Origin: Candidula unifasciata
Lineage: Eukaryota; Mollusca; Gastropoda; Stylommatophora; Geomitridae
Assembly (NCBI GenBank): GCA_905116865.2
Contig: CAJHNH020006902.1
Span: forward strand, 1 to 64,000
DNA: 64,000 bases
Direction: 5' to 3'
Position 1 is the stretch's first letter, and each line of letters begins with the position of its first letter. The notes beneath the pieces are model-generated. The model ran no database searches and was not told the DNA's origin. It saw only the letters and a program-made list of their open reading frames with translations. The translations under genes and the position numbers were made by a program. This document shows positions 35,337 through 46,689 of the stretch, piece by piece.

Positions 35337-35424
35337 TCAGTAAACATAAAGTACCCGTTTCTCGCCAGTGGCGCATAGCATAATATAGTACCAGAGTCAC
35401 ATTGTTATTTGCGTCAACTAAAGG

Positions 35425-36058
35425 AACTATTTGCAACTAAATATGTTGCAACCGAAAATGTTGCAACTGAATATGTTGCTATTTAAAATGTTGCAATTAA
35501 AGATGTTGCAAATGAAGGTGTTGCAATTAAAAATGTTGTTACTGAAGATGTTGCAATTGACGATATTGCAATCAAAGATGCTGCAAATGAAAATGTTGCA
35601 ACTGAAGATGTTGCAACTGGAGATGTTGCAATTTAAGATTTTGCAAATGAAGATGCTGCAACTGGAGACGTTGCAACTGAAGATGCTGCAACTGGAGATG
35701 TTGCAATTTAAGATTTTGCAAATGAAGGTGTTGCAATTAAAGATGTTGTAACTGAAGACGTTGCAATTGACGATGTTGCATTCGAAGATGCTGCAACTGA
35801 AAATGTTGCAACTGAAAATGTTGCAATTGAAGATGTTGCAATTTAAGACGTTGCAACTGAAGATGTTGCAATTGGAGATGCTGCCATTAAAGATGCTGCA
35901 ATTGAAGATGTTTCAACTAAAGATCTTGCAAGTGAACATGTTGCAATTTAAGATGCTGCAACTGAAAATGTTGCAATTAAAGTTGCTGAAACTGAAGCTG
36001 TTACAACTGAAGATGTTACAACTGAAGATGTTACAACTGAAGATGTTGCAATTGAAAG
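35425..36058. repeat. 15-bp minisatellite, about 42 units
   Basis: Unit GATGTTGCAACTGAA with many single-base variants. It is open in plus-strand phase as MLQLK pentamers. A 70-bp block near 35605 recurs near 35680. Confidence 0.93.
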
Positions 36059-36169
36059 TATAAACCGCTTCGCACAGCTACGTCACCTCAGGTATCGATT
36101 TGCATCTGCGTCGTTGACGGTCTAGTCAAGGCCAGCAGCTCGTCGTATTTCAATTCAAACGGTCAAGAT

Positions 36170-36605
36170 TCGGGTGCATGACGCTGGTCTTTCGACTCGA
36201 AGACCCGAGAAGTCCTTTCCTTACCGACCGACATTGCCACAGACGATTGCAGTGGGCGAACAGACATCGTCGATGGACCGTTAGGAATGAGTGTAGAAGG
36301 GTTTGGTTTAGTGGCGAATCCTTTCTTTGTGCTCCAGGGTCACGACAGGCGAAGAAAGGTTTACCGTAGCGTCCATGAGCGCTACGGACAGAACTACGTG
36401 GACAAGTCTCATCCACATGGTTGTGGGGATTTACTGATGTCAGCAGTGAACAGTTTCATGGAAAAAAGTGACCTGGTGCAAATGAAGGGCGCCTGAATGC
36501 CGAACGGTGCGTTGCTGAAATTCTTCGTCCTCACGACCATCCAGTTCTGGCTGCATCAGGGTCGATTCTTCAGTGGCATAACGCTTGACCGGCTGCTTGA
36601 TGATG
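36170..36605 (+). pseudogene. Tc1/mariner transposase fragment
   Basis: Three pieces in different frames read as a Tc1-like DDE transposase. The first, from 36178, has HRRLQWANRHRRWTVRNECR then VWFSGESFLC, where a WxxVLFSDES block with the first catalytic Asp would be expected (Gly here). The second has GHDRRRKVYRSVHERYGQN. The third, near 36495, has NAERCVAEILRPHDHPV and ends SILQWHNA, where FQQDNARPH with the second Asp would be expected. Frameshifts, loss of the Asp and missing ends show it is long dead. No terminal inverted repeats were found. Confidence 0.75.
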
Positions 36606-36710
36606 ATGATGATGATGATGAGTGATGGAAGTTATGATAATGAAGAAATGATGATGGTGATGTTGACGACGTTAAAATTATTATAATATTGATGATGATG
36701 ATACTTTATG
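36599..36710. repeat. (GAT)n-rich microsatellite
   Basis: A perfect GATGATGAT run at 36601-36621, then imperfect GAT/AAT triplets. Confidence 0.85.
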
Positions 36711-36990
36711 GCTGTCTTTTTGCTAGCGAGCTGTTTTGCCAAACAATTTCAATGTCTTGTCAGTGTGCATTTGTGTCTACATGTGCATATTTACTTTATT
36801 ATTGATACAATGGAATAGCAATAATAAAAAAAAGAAATATTAACATCCTTTCAATTCTGAAGTTATTTTATTATAACAGTGAAAGTTCCAGTTCCATTAA
36901 ACACAGAAAACTAAACGTATTCGAAAACAAACGCCTGAGAAAAATGATGAACAAATATTGGGATAAAGTCAAGAGGGGTGAAGAAATAAG
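36711..36990. other. Short AT-rich spacer
   Basis: No gene and no repeat family recognised. Confidence 0.35.
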
Positions 36991-36991
36991 A

Positions 36992-38300
36992 GAGATGTCT
37001 GGGCAACCACTTGTATCAACAGTTATAAGGCACGGGAGATGTCTGGGCAACCACTTGTATCAACAGTTATAAGGCACGGGAGATGTCTGGGCAACCACTT
37101 GTATCAACAGTTATAAGGCAGGAGAGATGTCTGGGCAACCACTTGTATCAACAGTTATAAGGCAGGAGAGATGTCTGGGCAACCACTTGTATCAACAGTT
37201 ATAAGACAGGAGAGATGTCTGGGCAACCACTGGTATCAACAGTTATAAGGCACGGGAGATGTCTAGGGAACCACTTGTATCAACAGTTATAAGGCAGGAG
37301 AGATGTCTGGGCAACCACTAGTATCAACAGTTATAAGGCAGGAGAGATGTCTGGGCAACCACTAGTATCAACAGTTATAAGGCAGGAGAGATGTCTGGGC
37401 AACCACTGGTATCAACAGTTATAAGGCAGGGAGATGTCTGGGCAACCACTGGTATCAACTGTTATAAGGCAGGGAAGATGTCTGGGCAACCACTAGTATC
37501 AACAGTTATAAGGCAGGGAGATGTCTGGGCAACCACTGGTATCAACAGTTATAAGGCAGGGAAGATGTCTGGGCAACCACTGGTATCAACTGTTATAAGG
37601 CAGGGAAGATGTCTGGGCAACCACTAATATCAACAGTTATAAGACAGGGAGATATCTGGGCAACCACTTGTATCAACAGTTATAAGGCAGGGAGATATCT
37701 GGGCAACCACTTGTATCAACAGTTATAAGGCAGGGAGATATCTGGGCAACCACTGGTATCAACTGTTATAAGGCAGAGGAGATGTCTGGGAAACCATTTG
37801 TATCAACAGTTTTAAGGCAGGGGAGATGTCTGGTCAACCACTGGTATCAACAGTTATAAGCCAGGGGAGATGTCTGGGCAACCACTAGTATCAACAGTTA
37901 TAAGGCAGGGAAGATGTCTGGGCAACCACTAGTATCAACAGTTATGAGGCAGGGAGATGTCTGGGCAACCACTGGTATCAACAGTTATAAGGCAGGGGAG
38001 ATGTCTGGGCAACCACTGGTATCAACAGTTATAGGGCAGGGAAGATGTCTGGGCAACCACTGGTATCAACAGTTATAAGGCAGAGGAGATGTCTGGGCAA
38101 CTGTTATAAGGCAGGGAAGATGTCTGGGTATCAACAGTATTATAGTTATTAGGCAGAGGAGATATCTGGGCAACCACTGGTATCAACAGTTATAAGGCAG
38201 AGGAGATGTCTGGGCAACCACTGGTATCAACTGTTATAAGGCAGAGGAGATGTCTGGGAAACCATTTGTATCAACAGTTTTAAGGCAGGGGAGATGGCGT
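36992..38300. repeat. 44-bp minisatellite, about 29 units
   Basis: Unit from GAGATGTCTGGGCAACCACT through GGTATCAACAGTTATAAGGC to AGG. Unit length wobbles between 43 and 46 through one- or two-base changes in the GGCAGGG/GGCACGG/GGCAGAGG junction. A small scrambled patch lies near 38095-38150. The last unit repeats the TTTTAAGGCAG variant seen near 37805. Confidence 0.95.
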
Positions 38301-39240
38301 TGAGAAGAAAACGCCTAGATCATCATCAAACAGGCACTGCAATGGGAATGAGAGCAATTGATGAACTTTGGCGACTTTCTTAGATAGGAAAATGACAAAT
38401 AGGAAAGTTCTATAATTTACACTAAGAAACCGCACTTTAAAGAGATCAACAGGCAACAGACAAACATACAGGAAGCAAAAGCTGAAAGCAAGAGGCAGAC
38501 GATAGAAGCTTCAGGACAACGCCAAGAGATGTAAACATAGAGCAATTTAAGAAAGTGTACACGAGAGACTGAGACTGTTAGGGATTAAGCGCAGCCAACC
38601 ATTATTGCGGAGACGGCACCTTTACTAACAGCAATATTTACCCTGGCGGATATTCGATCCCTGTGCAAGTGTTTCCGGGTCGTGGTGACTTTTCCATTTT
38701 CTGTCATTTGGAAACATTGCATTTTTCCTTCGTCGATCTCTGAGAGCAATAAAATGTACCATATCCATAACAACCACGAAATGATATGGTAAAGTAAAAA
38801 GTACAAAGTATAATGTACTGTGAGTAGGTCAATTTTAGACCCAACAGCACTCTATGGATGTTGAGGTCCATTTAATTCTGGCCGCTTAAACATCTGAGGC
38901 AATTTTCTTAAACAATCTTAGCACGGGGTCATTGAAAATTCCCACCGTCTCGAAACAGATTCAAATACACAATCACAAGACTGGCAGATAGACTGACTGT
39001 ACCCCCTCCTGGCTGCTACCTAAAGGTCTGACACCATGAGAGTGCACCTAAGCAATCTGGATGGCAGACAAACACGACAAATCCCTCATACCCGTTCAAC
39101 ATCGAGAGAGAAACGGCTATATCAGACTGGTGTTGACAGGTCACAATAAACATCAATTTCCAGTTTTGCAATTAGGCGCCGTGGGGAGGAACAATTTGCG
39201 ATCCATTGCTTGATGGGTAACATTGAAAAATGTCAGAACA
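38301..39240. other. No gene recognised
   Basis: Unique sequence. No domain seen in any frame. The 39060-39240 part may be decayed upstream sequence of the LINE that follows. Confidence 0.35.
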
Positions 39241-39244
39241 CTGA

Positions 39245-39930
39245 CTAACGAAAACACAGATGAAGGTGATGCTATAGTTTAAACAGATGGGTCAGTAATT
39301 AGGGGCAAACGAATTGCATGGGCATTCCGGTAAGCTCAAGGGGGGAAACCAAACAGGAGATGAATGACGTTTTTGCTGTTACAACTAGTAGCCTTACAAT
39401 GGAAACTATGGCTGTAACAAGGGCTTTAGCATGGCTTGGTACTCAAAAGTTCACCTACGTATGCATTCTTAGTGACTCGATGAAAATGCTTTAAAAAATC
39501 CAAGCTGGCTTTATCAGGCAAGAATGGATTGAAAAACTAAGCACTTCACGAATATCTGCCCTAACCTTCATCTGTATGCCAGGTAATGCGGGTGTTCAAG
39601 GAAATGAGCGTGCAGACTATCTTGCTGACACTGCAATTGCTATAGCTGGCCCAGTACTGGACAGAAGTGATGTTATCAATGCTATGCGCTGCACTTACCG
39701 TATCGAGGAGCACGCCAAAGGACATGACTCCATATCCCCGTCTAGACTGATGGACATGGGGGTGCAGCCTGGAGTTGCAAGAAATGAACATTTCAATAAG
39801 GGGACAAGACGTTTTATTACCCAACACAGAACATGCGTCATCATTCGTTTTACACTTGTGCAGCTTTTGAGGAGGAGATCGGATCAACTATGGATCTGTC
39901 TGGAGTGCTGTGATGATAATCCATTCTAAT
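39245..39930 (+). pseudogene. LINE RNase H domain and C-terminus
   Basis: All four acidic positions of an RNase H fold can be seen: TDGSVIRGKRIAWAF (Asp-1) at about 39279, LTMETMAVTRALAWL (Glu) at about 39395, ILSDSMKML (Asp-2) at about 39465, and GNAGVQGNERADYLAD (Asp-3) from 39585. The frame is continuous from about 39365 to the stop at 39929, except for one TAA at 39492. A TAA also precedes the first block and a frameshift separates it. The C-terminus ends in ECCDDNPF, perhaps the remains of a CxxC zinc knuckle. It is related to, but clearly diverged from, the family at 25845-26870. Confidence 0.8.
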
Positions 39931-41795
39931 CAATAATCACTCATCACTATTGAAAAATGTCATTCCGTAAATGATGTAAAAGTTCTCTTATGTCATCAAT
40001 CTATCGTCTCATATGGCCACGTTTTACTTTCATGAAAGTAGAAAGTCATGTTGGTAGTTGTGACTGCATTCTAACGAGATGACCAAATCATCTGATCTTC
40101 TGATCTCTATAATGAATTTACTGCATGCTATCTTTCCCATAGTCTGTCCTATGACATCAGTCCTCACTTTGTCCTGGATTCAGATCGATATAAATTACCG
40201 TCTTCATCGCTACTATCATTATTCTCTTCTCCTCTTCAGATGACAAATCATTACTTTCAAGTTCTAAATAATCACTGTCATTTGCATCTACATCACTTTC
40301 CAAAGAAAAATCGGAATCACTGTCCTCTAAATAAGAAATAGCTTGATCTGCTGTGCTGTCAAGTGAGTACGTTTGCTTGTACCTGCATTTTTATTTTACT
40401 CGTAATTTTAAATTGTTATTACAAATTAAACGTTTCCTGTTTGGTTTACACAGATTATTACCACAACATTGTGGTCCAAACCAGTCTTGCCAGGTAAGAC
40501 ATACGAGCAAAAACAATGGCTTGTTACTAGCGTGTCTAACTGGGTAAGACATTCGGGCGGAACGGGAAAATCGTGACGTTTTACCCAGTTGGACATACGA
40601 CCTGTAAAGGTTAAGTTGGTGGCTTTCCTAAGGCATACCATTTTTTACAGGTGGTAATTTTACGCAGGTTACACTTTGATAACGATCAAGTCTGGCACTG
40701 GTAGTAAATTGTTGGTAGAAATATGTTGTTTATAATCTGTTTCTTGGTGCTCACACTTTGGATGCTTTAATAACCGCGTATTATATAAATACATCTACTC
40801 TTTGTCATCATGTTTTTATTTCCCTATCTCTTCTCCCGTACTTCAAGAACAAACACTTCCCAGATATTTGAATTCTTTAACCTGCTTCAGATAAGTACCA
40901 TTCAAGCCTAGGTTCTAGAAATCCAATGCGTGTTCGGAACATAAATCAGTATGCGGTAGGCACGCGAGATAACTACGTGGAAGTCAATAGCTCTGAAGCA
41001 ATGCAGAATTTCACAAAGAATACGTACATTTTTAAACCAATGAATCTAACTAAATTTACTATGGATAATTGAGTAAATATGACAATACTGAACACCATAT
41101 TTGCCAAGTTAACAAGTCAAGCTGAATTTTGTATGTGCAAGCGCAAGTAATTTAATTATAAATAGTGCGGGGCTCCATATAATGAGCTAGACATAAGACT
41201 ACAGTTCAATTCGACTTTCTCACAAAACCTCTGGGTAACTCTTGTATAATTATCTCCCTTCGTGGTACAGCTGATTGACAAGACAGTATGAAGAATTAAT
41301 ACACTGAACTGCTGATAATGAAAAATCAACAAATGAAACTTTTCATTGTAATACTATTGGATAATTACATTCTAGTACCTCATTGTAATCGTCAGGGAGA
41401 GACCACGCATACAATATATCAACCACAGAGCTGATAATTAACGGTGTCTAGTATAAAGTACAAGTTTCTCAAGCCATCCACTGATCAACTTAGGACAGCC
41501 AGGTATACCAGAGTACTTTGTTTAGCCCTTACGGATGGCCTAATTATAAGTTCCTCGGAAGTTGAACAGGGTATCAGGGATTCATCCTGTTGGACTGACT
41601 TTCAGGTTGCGGCTCAAAATATCACAGAAATTTCAAACGTTGATCTAACATCTCGAGGGGACCAAGAGTCAGTTAGTCAGTCTGCCTGTGTGTGTGTGTG
41701 TGTTTTTTTTTTTTTATCACAGAGCTGCATAACCCACGACCGGCTCCAGCTATAATATAGCTTTATGTATTTAAAAAACTACATTATTATAACAA
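39931..41795. other. No confident gene; acidic fragment and a hairpin
   Basis: The minus strand at 40165-40365 is open and rich in Asp, Glu and Ser (DSDSDFSLESDVDAND), which could be a piece of a piggyBac-type N-terminus or an unknown gene. An inverted pair, AACTGGGTAA near 40540 and TTACCCAGTT near 40583, can fold. A GT run and T run lie at 41693-41716. The rest is AT-rich without recognisable content. Confidence 0.35.
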
Positions 41796-41799
41796 TTTC

Positions 41800-41985
41800 T
41801 AATAGCCCACTTATTTATCTTCAGAATGATAATTAATTAAAAAAAAAAACAATAACAAATAATTCAAACTGTACTTTAATTTGTAGATAAATCTACTCGA
41901 TAAAAAATGTGAACGCAGAGCGGCCTCTCGACTTGCACAAGAACGGGAATCTCCGTTGACCCAGTTGGCCTATAAATAGAGTCGG
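41800..41985. repeat. Dispersed repeat shared with 11430-11650
   Basis: Shares AGCCCACTTATTTATCTTCA and, further on, CGGCCTC...ACGGGAAT blocks with 11560-11650. The inverted sequence GAGTAGATTTAT occurs on opposite strands in the two copies (11458 and 41885). Confidence 0.5.
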
Positions 41986-42617
41986 CCGTGAATAACCGTA
42001 TACAAGTTAGGCCACTATTTTAGAACGACTGACATGTGGAGTGTAGAACTGCAGGCCATCTGTAACTGGACGGGTGTCCTAACATAACTGTATACGAGTT
42101 CTAGTCAATTAACTAAATAATGTTTCCACGATGATCATTCAGACACACGACCACAAGGCTTGCAGGCAATGTGTGCCTGCTACTGTGTCAGTGCAGACTG
42201 TTTGTGTTGTGTGTATAGACTAGTCTTATTATTGTAGACCAGAGCTTTCCCAATGTGTTGTGGTGGTAAAGCGTTTTACATAAACATAATTTCGCCAGAC
42301 AGTAGTTAAGCCAACCAACATACCAGAGGAGTAACCCCCCATAAGAGATAAGGACACATCCACACACATTACGTTCACGCGGCATACCTTTACACTGCAG
42401 CCATCATATTTATGTGTCTCGACACACAGTGCGGCAAGCTCTACAGTGGTTATCAGGTAATCAGAGATAATCGCAGTTCTAACTTCATATCAAACAGGTA
42501 ACCTCTTAGTTGTTCTTTTTCTATGGATACGAAAACTACACATAATGTCCATCACTGTCTTTTGTGGGGGGAAAAAAGTGACATAGGCTGCAGTCTCATC
42601 AAATCCAATAGCATACG

Positions 42618-42637
42618 CACGCAATAAATGCATAAGG
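42618..42637 (+). promoter_or_regulatory. Shared upstream block of GPCR-3
   Basis: CACGCAATAAATGCATAAGG ends 68 bp before the GPCR-3 start. It matches 19 of 20 bases of 55113-55132 upstream of GPCR-4 and contains an ATGCATAA core similar to POU/octamer-type sites. Conserved position before two paralogous genes suggests a promoter element. Common ancestry without function remains possible. Confidence 0.5.
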
Positions 42638-42705
42638 CGGCTGTCGGAAGATAGTACAGACACCAGTCGAGACATTCTTTAAATGAATAAAGGAACATTC
42701 TAACA

Positions 42706-43815
42706 ATGGACGACAATAAAGAAGATCATACACTCAAAACCATCACTAACAATGACCAGAAAGAAGATGTTCAAATTCTTGGAGACAACATGATGATCTA
42801 CATCCACATATTCCTCAACATCATACTCCGTATGTTGATTTCAACAGCCGGCGTTGTGACAAACCTCATCAATATTACCATCTTCACAAAACTCGGGTTC
42901 AAGGACAGCATGAGCATCGGACTTGCTGCCCTATCCACAACCGACTTTCTTGTGGCCTTTACTCAGCTGGGAAGCTCTGTTTGTTATATCATTGATCTTT
43001 TCTTCCCTGACAGCCCCGTCGATTTTTGGGCGTTGGGTTATTTTGTTTTTGGATGGGTCATTAGTGCTACCTACCTAATATCCTGTTGGATTACTGCTAT
43101 GATATCCATAGAACGATGTCTCTGCGTAGTTTACCCATTCAAAGTCAGGCAGATATTCACTAGGTCTCGTTGTGTGACAGTCATACTCATAATATACCTT
43201 GCACACGTCGCTATTATTTCACCTATGTATACAGTGCATAGAATAGGCTGGAACATTTGGTCCAAAGAGAACCCTATAAATTCTACAGAGCTAATGGCAT
43301 ACGTATTTACAGTAGAATTTAGCCAGGAAACGGCCACATTTGAGAAAGTCTTTGACCTGGCTATTGGCGTATCCATGTCGTTTTTACTCCAAGCTGTCGT
43401 TGTCGTATGTGCTGTATGGATGGGGTATTCTTTAGAAGCTTCCTCGAAATTCCGCGTCCAGTCTTCAAACGTCATATCCTTCAACAGACCCCAGTCACTA
43501 CTGACCAAATGGGCACCGACGCTGCCACCTCGCGAAAGAAAACTGGTCAAAGTCGTGCTTTCTCTGGCGATTATACTGACAGTTTGTCACGTGCCTAACT
43601 TAATGACAGTGGCTGTGTATCACACGGTGCCAGAGATGAATTCAGGACAGCAAAGAAATCTGAACACAACACTGTGGTCGTTATCGTCCCTGTTCGGTTC
43701 TCTGGGATGCTCGTGTAGTTTTCTTGTTTACATAGCACTGAATAGTAACTTTAAGAGTCTGTTCTGGCAAGGTTGTGGCTGCCGTTATGTCAACAATATC
43801 GCAACCAAGCTTTAA
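42706..43815 (+). CDS. GPCR-3: intact chemosensory-like rhodopsin-family receptor
   Basis: This is a single-exon receptor of 369 residues. TM1 about 31-60 (GVVTNLINITIF), loop KLGFKDSMS (62-70), TM2 70-98 with LSTTD, TM3 109-142 ending IERC (135-138), TM4 156-175, TM5 213-243, TM6 279-306 with LTVCHVPN, TM7 320-346 ending FLVYIALN. N-glycosylation sites are possible at N191-S-T in loop 2 and N320-T-T. The Trp-Ile-Thr-Ala stretch before ERC is identical in all four paralogues apart from one Ala-to-Cys change nearby. The C-terminal tail has a CGCR cysteine pair that could be palmitoylated. It differs from GPCR-2 mainly in the N-terminus, loop 2 and the loop before TM6, as expected if the ligand-binding and outer surfaces diverge fastest. 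Position, strand and intronless structure fit a local duplicate. The upstream block at 42618-42637 links it most closely to GPCR-4. Ligand unknown. Confidence 0.93.
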   Translation: MDDNKEDHTLKTITNNDQKEDVQILGDNMMIYIHIFLNIILRMLISTAGVVTNLINITIFTKLGFKDSMSIGLAALSTTDFLVAFTQLGSSVCYIIDLFFPDSPVDFWALGYFVFGWVISATYLISCWITAMISIERCLCVVYPFKVRQIFTRSRCVTVILIIYLAHVAIISPMYTVHRIGWNIWSKENPINSTELMAYVFTVEFSQETATFEKVFDLAIGVSMSFLLQAVVVVCAVWMGYSLEASSKFRVQSSNVISFNRPQSLLTKWAPTLPPRERKLVKVVLSLAIILTVCHVPNLMTVAVYHTVPEMNSGQQRNLNTTLWSLSSLFGSLGCSCSFLVYIALNSNFKSLFWQGCGCRYVNNIATKL

Positions 43816-44695
43816 TAGTTCCTTATTCCCGAGGACTATGGTTCAATTTCGGCGGCTGGCGGTTGATTTAAAAACAAAACTACCCTGGTGGTTTTCAGAC
43901 AGAGGTCCGAGAGTGCAACGAAAGAAGAGACAGGGGCCTCCCCTAGTACTATACCCAAAGACAAGAAGGAATACGCTGTAACTGTCCTTCATTGTTGACA
44001 TGACATACAATTGTGAATTATGTTAGTATCTGAAGTAAGCCATTAAAATCACACATACGCATATGCATTTATGTATGTATGTATGTTTGTATGTGTGTAT
44101 GTGTGTGGGTGTGCGTGCGTGCGTGATTTCGCGTGTGTGTGTGTGTGTGCATATATACATCGTGACTCCCTCGGCACTTCCGATCTGCAAACCTGCCAGT
44201 TTGAGTACGCCAAGTGCAGCCAAACCAAAATTATTAAAAAGCTAAACCTACCCCACTAGCCTGTTAAACACATTAATGTAATCTGTAGTGCTATTTCAAT
44301 CATTTAAGACAGATTTTGTCAATATTTCGTAATTATGTGTTGAAGCTGTTGAAGGCAGCTTTCAAGGAGTGGCTTGCTGTTCACGAGCCTTAGTTCACTT
44401 GTTCATGCGGTAACCAGGCCCTGTCGTCACCTGGAAGTGTCTAGTTGGATTCTCGGCATGGTAATTATACCTTTCAAATGTTATGTTTTGCTATATGAAA
44501 TTGTCCGCCTTTACCAGCACTAGTGAAAGACAATTGTATTTTCCTGTCCTTCCTCTATCTAATATTTGTCTTTACCGATGCCGTATGCATGCAGTAGAAA
44601 CTCTACACCGGAGAAAGCACAACAGGAGCATTCCAATCGTCAGAAGAGATCACACTTATTTTTTTTTTTTTTTAATGACTCGGCCATTATACCTG
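43816..44695. other. 3' flank of GPCR-3
   Basis: A TGTA/GTGT-rich patch lies at 44067-44155 and a T-run at 44658-44673. No gene is recognised. Confidence 0.4.
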
Positions 44696-44914
44696 TTGGC
44701 TCTGTGGTTAAGTCGATGCCAACGCTTCGTAATGCCTAGCTGCCGGGTTCGATCCCAGCTGCGGGACATGCGCCTTGCGTTGGTTTCGACAGTGGTATCA
44801 AGAGAGCCGACCGTCCAGTAGGCAATGACAAACTACTGGACGTAAATTTGCCTAGACAAACCACACAACAGCCAGGGGCTGTTGAGGTTGGTTCTGCAAC
44901 GTCCTGTAAAGGAT
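44696..44914 (+). mobile_element. SINE family A, copy 1
   Basis: tRNA-like head TTGGCTCTGTGGTTAAGTCG with B-box CGGGTTCGATCCCAGC, then a body with CAGTGGTATCAAGAGAGCCG and TACTGGACGTAAATTTGCCT, ending CGTCCTGTAAAGG. The same element lies inverted at 60487-60702. Confidence 0.8.
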
Positions 44915-45324
44915 ACGCAACTAACCATATACCTACTTTATGCTTTGACTTCATCTTTGTCTTCACCGTGTTTTCATTGCCCCTAAGAATTTATGAGTTC
45001 TTACCCAACCTGTCTCGTTCTAGCGCCCCACAGCTTGGCCGACAAAGCTTTCCCCTCCTCAACTGCTTCAGCACCCCCAGATGAGGCGGTAGCGCCTGTT
45101 ATGGGTGGAACTTGTCTAGAAGGCTTCTACCACTCCACCGCTGGGTCGGAGAGTTAAACCCCTTCCCCACCCCACCCCCACGCCCAAATTTAAGCGATTA
45201 AGGTACCCACAGCCTCAATGGGATGGTGGCGCTCACTGTAGAAAACACCGGTCTAACTGACACACTTTTGCCAATTCTAACTTTAGTCGTTATAATTAGA
45301 TGTAGTCATTATTTTATTTATTAA
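44915..45324. other. Intergenic, no gene seen
   Basis: No domain or repeat recognised. There is a C-rich patch at 45160-45185. Confidence 0.35.
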
Positions 45325-45480
45325 ATTCATATATACATGAGTGTCACTTTGGTACCCATTTCCTAAAGGCTGGGTGAACCCCGGGAACCGCCCGTTTTCG
45401 AACACCGACCGTGGCTGCTGCGAGTCGCAGCTGGGTTTGAAAGCGAGCCTCCTATCGACTGCGCTAACGCGGCTCCCTCC
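45325..45480 (-). mobile_element. SINE with family-C core and a different head
   Basis: The minus strand begins GGAGCCGCGTTAGCGCAGTC (tRNA-like, A-box) and has GGTGTTCGAAAACGGGC (B-box). It then shows GTTCACCCAGCCTTTAGG and AAATGGGTACC, i.e. the family-C core, and ends in an AATAAAT tail instead of TTTAC. Confidence 0.6.
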
Positions 45481-45599
45481 AGTAGAAAGAATAAGCAAGT
45501 AGAGGGGAAGGAGGTGGGTTAGTAAAAGAACCTTTTTAAGCCATTGGGGTATTGGTATAAGGTGCTAGACTCATGTTTTTGTAGACCATATATATATAT

Positions 45600-45812
45600 A
45601 TATATACTTGGAGCATCCGTTGCCGAAAGTGCCCCAAGAACAGTCATACTTAATATATACCGAAAGTTTCGGTATCGAATTTCAAACGGATGCACACACA
45701 ACTCCCAGGTTCTGAAACAGGAATGCATTCCAGAATTAGACAAACAACCAGAACTTTCCGCCGGAGTTTACAGCTGGTGAACTCGAAGAAGAAGAAGAAG
45801 AAGAAGAATCCG
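45600..45812 (+). mobile_element. Retroposon 3' fragment (family E) with (AAG)n tail
   Basis: It carries GATGCACACACAACTCCCAG, GGTTCTGAAACAGGAATGCA and CCGCCGGAGTTTAC blocks and ends in (GAA)7 at 45786-45808. Related copies are at 46690-46870 and, with an (AAC)n tail, 61001-61120 (minus). A TA run lies just before it at 45589-45606. Confidence 0.55.
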
Positions 45813-46189
45813 CCTCGGGGAAGACGTTCTCCAGAACTGACCTTGGCTACCACGTGGGCCCAGCTAAAGTTCTGATAGTGAAGTAAAGATGGCTGGCGTC
45901 TGATGAGCAAGAAATTCACCCATCGTGCTCCAACTGGTCTATAAAAACATGAGTCGCACCATATACCTATGCCCCAGTGGCTTAAAAAGGCTTTTTTTAC
46001 TAACCCACCTGCTTTTCCCCTACTTGCTTATTCTGTCTACAGGAGACTGAAACATGGGCCAGTCTTGGCAAGAAAGCTCAACAAATAAATAACCACGGCC
46101 TCGTTTGTGTAAGTGAGCCAAATCTAAAAAAAAGAAATAAAAAAGAATGTACATAACTGGCACTCGATGAGTGGCGTGGTCAATATAAG

Positions 46190-46440
46190 TAAAAGTAACG
46201 GTCCCTTTTCCACGCCTTTAGGCGTATAGGACATATAGGGCTAGACCTATATTTTTATAGACCAGTCTTAACCAGATGGGTGATGTGGCCAGCATTACCC
46301 GGCCGCCTTTACTTCCCGGGACCGCACCCGGTACCTACTCAAGGCTGGGTCGACCTGGAAGTCAAGGTCATTTTTGGGGGAAAGTTCGGCTCCGCCGTGG
46401 ACAATATCACGGAAGCCTTTACTTTCCATGAAGTTGTCTG
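46190..46440 (-). mobile_element. SINE family C, diverged copy
   Basis: The minus strand has the core GGTCGACCCAGCCTTGAGTA and GGTACCGGGTGCGGTCCCGG, then GGGAAGTAAAGGCGGCC, and ends in a TTACTTTTACTT tail. Confidence 0.6.
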
Positions 46441-46484
46441 ATACTCATAGACCAAACCAACGATGTCCATTTTACAAATCACGC

Positions 46485-46552
46485 TGGATATAGATTCGAA
46501 CCCTAGAGCTTCAGGTCAAGTGTCTAGTCACTGAGCAACAGCGGATCATTGT
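46485..46552 (-). mobile_element. tRNA-like SINE head
   Basis: The minus strand reads GATCCGCTGTTGCTCAGTGA ... CTAGGGTTCGAATCTA, with A- and B-box spacing. Body not recognised. Confidence 0.4.
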
Positions 46553-46689
46553 TCCTTCTGTTAGTTAGCTAGATATCCCTTACAGAAATGCTCTCAAGTC
46601 TAAAGGCCCCCGTGTGGGTTCCGGGACCCAATTTTAGGGAAAACAAGAATAGACCCACTGACTACCCAAAAGCATGTCGTAAGAGTCGA

